Assembly (NCBI GenBank): GCA_902494585.1 | Contig: CABUUD010000010.1 | Coordinates: 1-34,699, forward strand | DNA length: 34,699 nucleotides | Reading direction: 5' to 3' | From: an uncultured Collinsella sp. | GTDB taxonomy: Bacteria; Actinomycetota; Coriobacteriia; Coriobacteriales; Coriobacteriaceae | Shown here: one piece after another, positions 32,287 to 34,699 of the stretch | Layout of the letters: each line of letters begins with the position of its first letter | Position numbering within the stretch: the first letter of the stretch is position 1 | Notes under the pieces: generated by a model | Told to the model about the DNA's origin: nothing | The model's database searches: none | Seen by the model: only the letters and a program-made list of their open reading frames with translations | Made by a program: the position numbers and the translations under genes

Positions 32287-32545
32287 CAGGATTAACCTCG
32301 TATTTCAGGCCTCGCTCATCCCTTAATAGGAATCCATAATCAACCAAGTACCGCCTCAACACGGCATAATCAGGATAGAGCTGTGACAGCACACGATTAA
32401 CCTGAAGCTCCGTATAACTTGTATTTAATTCAAAGAAAGAGACGGCCCATAGCAGCATGATTCTTTTATAGCTTTCCTTTTTTGGAATTGAAACCAGCTC
32501 GCCATTCTTGAGAAATCGTTTTTTAAAGTCTATTAGCTCATCCAT
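32264..32545 (-). CDS. DUF2087-like small winged-helix protein
   Basis: A 93-residue protein. The part SIPKKESYKRIMLLWAVSFF, then YTELQVNRVLSQLYPDYAVLRRYLVDYGFLLRDERGLKYEV (read in pieces), matches the DUF2087 pattern, in which a helical core is followed by LRRxLVDxGfLxRD and a short beta hairpin. Such domains are usually joined to ArsR-type HTH regulators; here it stands alone. GGAGG lies about 7 nt before ATG 32545. First gene of the island operon. It could regulate the operon or act as a peptide-binding partner of the radical SAM enzyme; neither is shown by the sequence. Confidence 0.75.
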   Translation of the reverse strand: MDELIDFKKRFLKNGELVSIPKKESYKRIMLLWAVSFFELNTSYTELQVNRVLSQLYPDYAVLRRYLVDYGFLLRDERGLKYEVNPDVHGIES

Positions 32546-32645
32546 TCACATCCTCCATTTCATACGCATCTAATACTAAAAATGCATACGCTTTAGGTCA
32601 TCGTATTCGGCTTCTTTATTCGAACTAAACTCGAACTAATCTAAA
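32546..32645 (-). promoter_or_regulatory. Promoter region of the island operon with 9-bp direct repeats
   Basis: TCGAACTAA occurs exactly twice on the plus strand (32620-32628 and 32631-32639), an 11-bp period, so both copies face the same side of the helix. Closer to the gene, GCGTATG (minus-strand sense) occurs twice, flanking an AT-rich stretch with TAGTATTAG that may hold the -10 element. The layout suggests binding of an activator to direct repeats. Confidence 0.45.
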
Positions 32646-32864
32646 TTATTTGCTCAAACACTCTTCGAAAGCTCGTTTTTCACTCTGAGTAAAATGCCCT
32701 TCCCAGTCAGTCCACGAACAGGAAGGCAACTCACAGCGAGCGGAGTCGAAGCCCTCTACCGTCGGTCGTTCAAAATGCACGATAACCTTTTCGATATCCC
32801 CATCTGTTATCAGGTCAGAATGAACGACCTCGGTACCGTCTTCGAATGTCATATACGGGTACAT
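32646..32864 (-). CDS. Small acidic protein of unknown function
   Basis: A 72-residue protein. ATG 32864 is chosen because GAGGTGG stands about 8 nt upstream; a longer frame to 33119 runs into the neighbouring gene region and has no such signal. Sequence marks: YMTFEDGTEVVHSDLITDGDIEKVIVHFERP (in parts), then GFDSARCELPSCSWTDWEGHFTQSE. It has a beta-rich half followed by a helical acidic tail, and two Cys. Small proteins with DGTEVVHS and VHFERP segments are known to me from Coriobacteria but have no assigned role. It lies just upstream of the island, on the same strand. Confidence 0.6.
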   Translation of the reverse strand: MYPYMTFEDGTEVVHSDLITDGDIEKVIVHFERPTVEGFDSARCELPSCSWTDWEGHFTQSEKRAFEECLSK

Positions 32865-33038
32865 CACGTAAACCACCTCGCAATCGTTAATCCAGTTTAG
32901 CATCAAGCTATTGCACCAAAGACAGCAAGCTCCCTTGATGAGTTGATGGTATCTGTTAAATGTCGCGTACGATTCACATCTGGTGGGTACCCTGATGGCT
33001 ACACGAAACGAAGCAGATTTACACCGGGAGGACCCCGT

Positions 33039-34001
33039 ATGACAACCAAGTACACCGACGCGCCGCGCACACGTGTCATGACGCCGGCATCGCTCAACAA
33101 CGGCGTTCACGAAAACCATTCCATCGGCCAGACCATGGCCATCGCGCCCAAAAAGGGCCTGTTTGACGACATTTCCATTCCCCAGATCATCGCCGGCGCC
33201 GCAGCTGCCGCCACGAGCGTGGCGCTTGCTTCAAAGATCGGCATTGCCGGCTCGGTGATTGGTGCCGCCGTGAGCTCAGTCATCACTGTTGTGTCCTCGC
33301 AGGTCTATCGCCACTTTATCTCCGCCAGCGCCGAAGCAATCAAGGGCACGCATGCCGACGTCGACTACCCCGCCGGCGCCTATGAGCCCGTTGAGCCCAA
33401 TGTCGAGGAGCACCTAGGTGGCGCCGCGACCACGCAGGAGATACGCCAGGTTGCGGGACGCGCGACCACGGCGCGCATCGCCCCCAACAGCCTGCGCGCC
33501 AAGGCGGCGGCAGAGCGCAGCCAGACGCAAAAGAAGGTCATCATCTTCTCGATCGCTATCGCCATCGTCGCGGTCATCGCCTGCGCCGGCGCCATCCTTA
33601 TCACCACTGCCGGTGAGGGTCTGGGCGAGCGTCCCGAGCCAATCCTGTCGTCGCGCACGACCGAGAGCGATGCAAATGGCAACACCCAGTCGCAGGATCA
33701 GCAGGCGCAGACGGACGATACGCAAGACAGTTCTACCTCTGCCAATTCGTCCTCGAACGCCCAAAACCAATCGCAGGGCACCGATTCCTCTACGGCCAAC
33801 AGCAGCACGCCGTCCGGCACGACCGACTCAAGCCAAACGACTGACGGTTCGCAGCCGAGCACGGGCGGCCAGACGAGCGACACCACGTCGGGAACGGGCA
33901 CAACAGACAGCAGCAACACCAACAGCTCGAACAGCTCGAGCGGAACCGCGTCCGGCACGGCATCTGACAACTCGAGCCAAGGCACGGCATCGGGCAACTA
34001 A
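33039..34001 (+). CDS. Membrane protein with Ser/Thr-rich surface tail
   Basis: A 320-residue protein. ATG 33039 has GGGAGG about 7 nt upstream; an earlier in-frame start at 32943 is not supported. Residues about 50-95 form a Gly/Ala-rich hydrophobic region (IPQIIAGAAAAATSVALASK, SVIGAAVSSVITVVSS), then a charged middle part (VEEHLGGAATTQEIRQVAGR), one clear transmembrane helix (KKVIIFSIAIAIVAVIACAGAILIT, in parts), and a C-terminal tail of about 100 residues made almost only of Ser, Thr, Gly, Asn, Gln and Asp. The tail is probably outside the cell, perhaps glycosylated or spanning the wall. No catalytic motif. The family is found in Coriobacteria; function unknown. Confidence 0.72.
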   Translation: MTTKYTDAPRTRVMTPASLNNGVHENHSIGQTMAIAPKKGLFDDISIPQIIAGAAAAATSVALASKIGIAGSVIGAAVSSVITVVSSQVYRHFISASAEAIKGTHADVDYPAGAYEPVEPNVEEHLGGAATTQEIRQVAGRATTARIAPNSLRAKAAAERSQTQKKVIIFSIAIAIVAVIACAGAILITTAGEGLGERPEPILSSRTTESDANGNTQSQDQQAQTDDTQDSSTSANSSSNAQNQSQGTDSSTANSSTPSGTTDSSQTTDGSQPSTGGQTSDTTSGTGTTDSSNTNSSNSSSGTASGTASDNSSQGTASGN

Positions 34002-34035
34002 GCACATTTGCCTCTCATAGATAACCGACCTGTAT

Positions 34036-34072
34036 AACGGGCGCGAATCGACAGCGGTTCGCGCCCGTTTGC
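34036..34072 (+). terminator. Terminator of the Ser/Thr-tail membrane protein gene
   Basis: AACGGGCGCGAA (34036-34047) pairs perfectly with TTCGCGCCCGTT (34058-34069), with a 10-nt loop; a short T-run and GCC follow. Confidence 0.82.
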
Positions 34073-34141
34073 CTTGGGCGCCGCCATGGCGAACGCTATG
34101 CGATGGTAAGATGCTTTACATGTGTAAAGAGGAGATTTGCC

Positions 34142-34699
34142 ATGAGCAAGACAATAGTTAGGCCCACACTTTCGCTGGGCAACCACATCTATCTGTATCG
34201 CCTGCTGCGTGACGCGATTGGGTGCGGCAAGCAAACGTTTATGACGCAGGTCGAGGAGGCACTCGCCGCTGGTGACATGGCCGCTTATGACCTGGGCTTT
34301 GAGTCCACGCGCGAACTGCTCGAGGAGCTCGACGACTGCATTAAGCTGACCGTCTTTAAGGGCGGTCGCCTGTATGCCACCGTCATCGCCAACGATGCCT
34401 GGGATGCCGCCCTTGCCAAGGGCGAGGACAAGCCCAAGGCAGCCAAGGGCGCTAAGCAGTCCTACAAAAAGAAAAAGCGCGGTGAGAAGGACCTCAAGGC
34501 CGTGCGCCCCAAGCACGTTAAGCGCGCCGAGCCCGAAGCCATGGTTGAAGTCGTGCCGGAACCCGAGCCCGAGACAGAGATCGAAGTCGCTATTGAGGTA
34601 ACGACAGAAGCCGAAACCGAAATCGCTGCCACGACCGATCCCGTAGTCATATCCGAGCAGGAAGCCACTGCTGAGCTCAACGAGGCTCCCAAGTCGACA
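34142..34699 (+). CDS. Charged protein with N-terminal HTH-like domain (3'-truncated)
   Basis: The frame runs from ATG 34142 to the window end without a stop; AGAGGAG lies about 8 nt before it. The first 90 residues (LGNHIYLYRLLRDAIGCGKQ, then FMTQVEEALAAGDMAAYDLGFESTRELLEEL, then IKLTVFKGGRLYATV) have the length and pattern of a small winged-helix, somewhat like OST-HTH/LOTUS domains; this is only a resemblance. A Lys-rich segment (SYKKKKRGEKDLK) follows, then a Glu/Pro/Thr/Val low-complexity region. Such a mix fits a nucleic-acid-binding protein, but no function can be named from the part seen. Confidence 0.65.
   Translation, partial: MSKTIVRPTLSLGNHIYLYRLLRDAIGCGKQTFMTQVEEALAAGDMAAYDLGFESTRELLEELDDCIKLTVFKGGRLYATVIANDAWDAALAKGEDKPKAAKGAKQSYKKKKRGEKDLKAVRPKHVKRAEPEAMVEVVPEPEPETEIEVAIEVTTEAETEIAATTDPVVISEQEATAELNEAPKST

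Larger units (their letters stand above)
28588..32645 (-). other. AT-rich gene island (four genes)
   Basis: Base and codon use change sharply here: AAT, AAA, TTT, ATA and TTA codons are common, while genes on both sides are GC-rich. The block starts with its own promoter region (32546-32645), carries four closely packed or overlapping genes on the minus strand, and ends at a terminator (28588-28624). No integrase, transposase or flanking repeat was found. It looks like a horizontally acquired operon inserted between nadE and a chromosomal membrane-protein gene. Confidence 0.75.

Noticed and set aside
28588..32645. The AT-rich island as a transposon or prophage remnant
   Set aside because: No transposase, integrase, phage gene, att-like repeat or terminal inverted repeat was found at its edges.
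32865..33119. N-terminal extension of the 72-residue protein to a start at 33119
   Set aside because: The added sequence is Arg/Cys-rich, overlaps the neighbouring gene's start region, and ATG 32864 has a good ribosome site.

Overview
The window reads like a chromosome segment of a high-GC, Gram-positive anaerobe of the Coriobacteriia, most likely Collinsella or a close relative. This is an inference from gene content and style (ECF transporter, L-lactate dehydrogenase, nucleoid-associated protein, old-yellow-enzyme/dienoyl-CoA-reductase-like flavoprotein, Ser/Thr kinase, GC-rich codons, frequent GTG/TTG starts). No rRNA or tRNA gene was seen to confirm it.

Layout. 1-1.6 kb: end of an ECF transporter module (EcfA, EcfT). 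1.7-3.8 kb (minus): ATP-grasp ligase plus Asp/Glu racemase, a pairing like the one that builds D-Asp cross-bridges in peptidoglycan. 4.1-5.2 kb: secreted coiled-coil cell-wall hydrolase behind a leader rich in odd palindromes. 5.3-7.6 kb (minus): membrane Ser/Thr kinase, a small HTH-like protein and an FxLYD membrane protein. 7.9-14.8 kb (plus): apparent catabolic operon with a flavin/Fe-S reductase, two-subunit aconitase X, M20 peptidase and MFS carrier; the substrate is unknown. 14.9-15.9 kb (minus): small membrane protein and a HigBA toxin-antitoxin pair.

16-21.3 kb: lysine biosynthesis. A lysine riboswitch precedes lysA, dapA, dapB and dapH. The divergent M20D amidohydrolase is a candidate N-acetyl-DAP deacetylase, and an aminotransferase at 25-26 kb is a candidate for the remaining step of the acetylase route. 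lysA and dapA form one uninterrupted reading frame, although dapA keeps its own strong ribosome-binding site. A 190-bp set of perfect hairpins follows dapH. 21.6-28.5 kb (minus): nucleoid-associated protein, DUF2974 hydrolase between short direct repeats, ldh, aminotransferase and nadE.

28.6-32.6 kb (minus): a visibly AT-rich island that looks acquired. It encodes, in transcription order, a DUF2087 protein, an MFS carrier, a cobalamin-binding radical SAM enzyme with two C-terminal winged-helix-like segments, and a 36-residue acidic peptide with a near-perfect ribosome-binding site just before a terminator. This is the best candidate for an undescribed system: a RiPP-type peptide, its modifying enzyme and its exporter. 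32.6-34.7 kb: a 72-residue acidic protein, a membrane protein with a Ser/Thr-rich tail, and the start of a charged protein that runs off the window.
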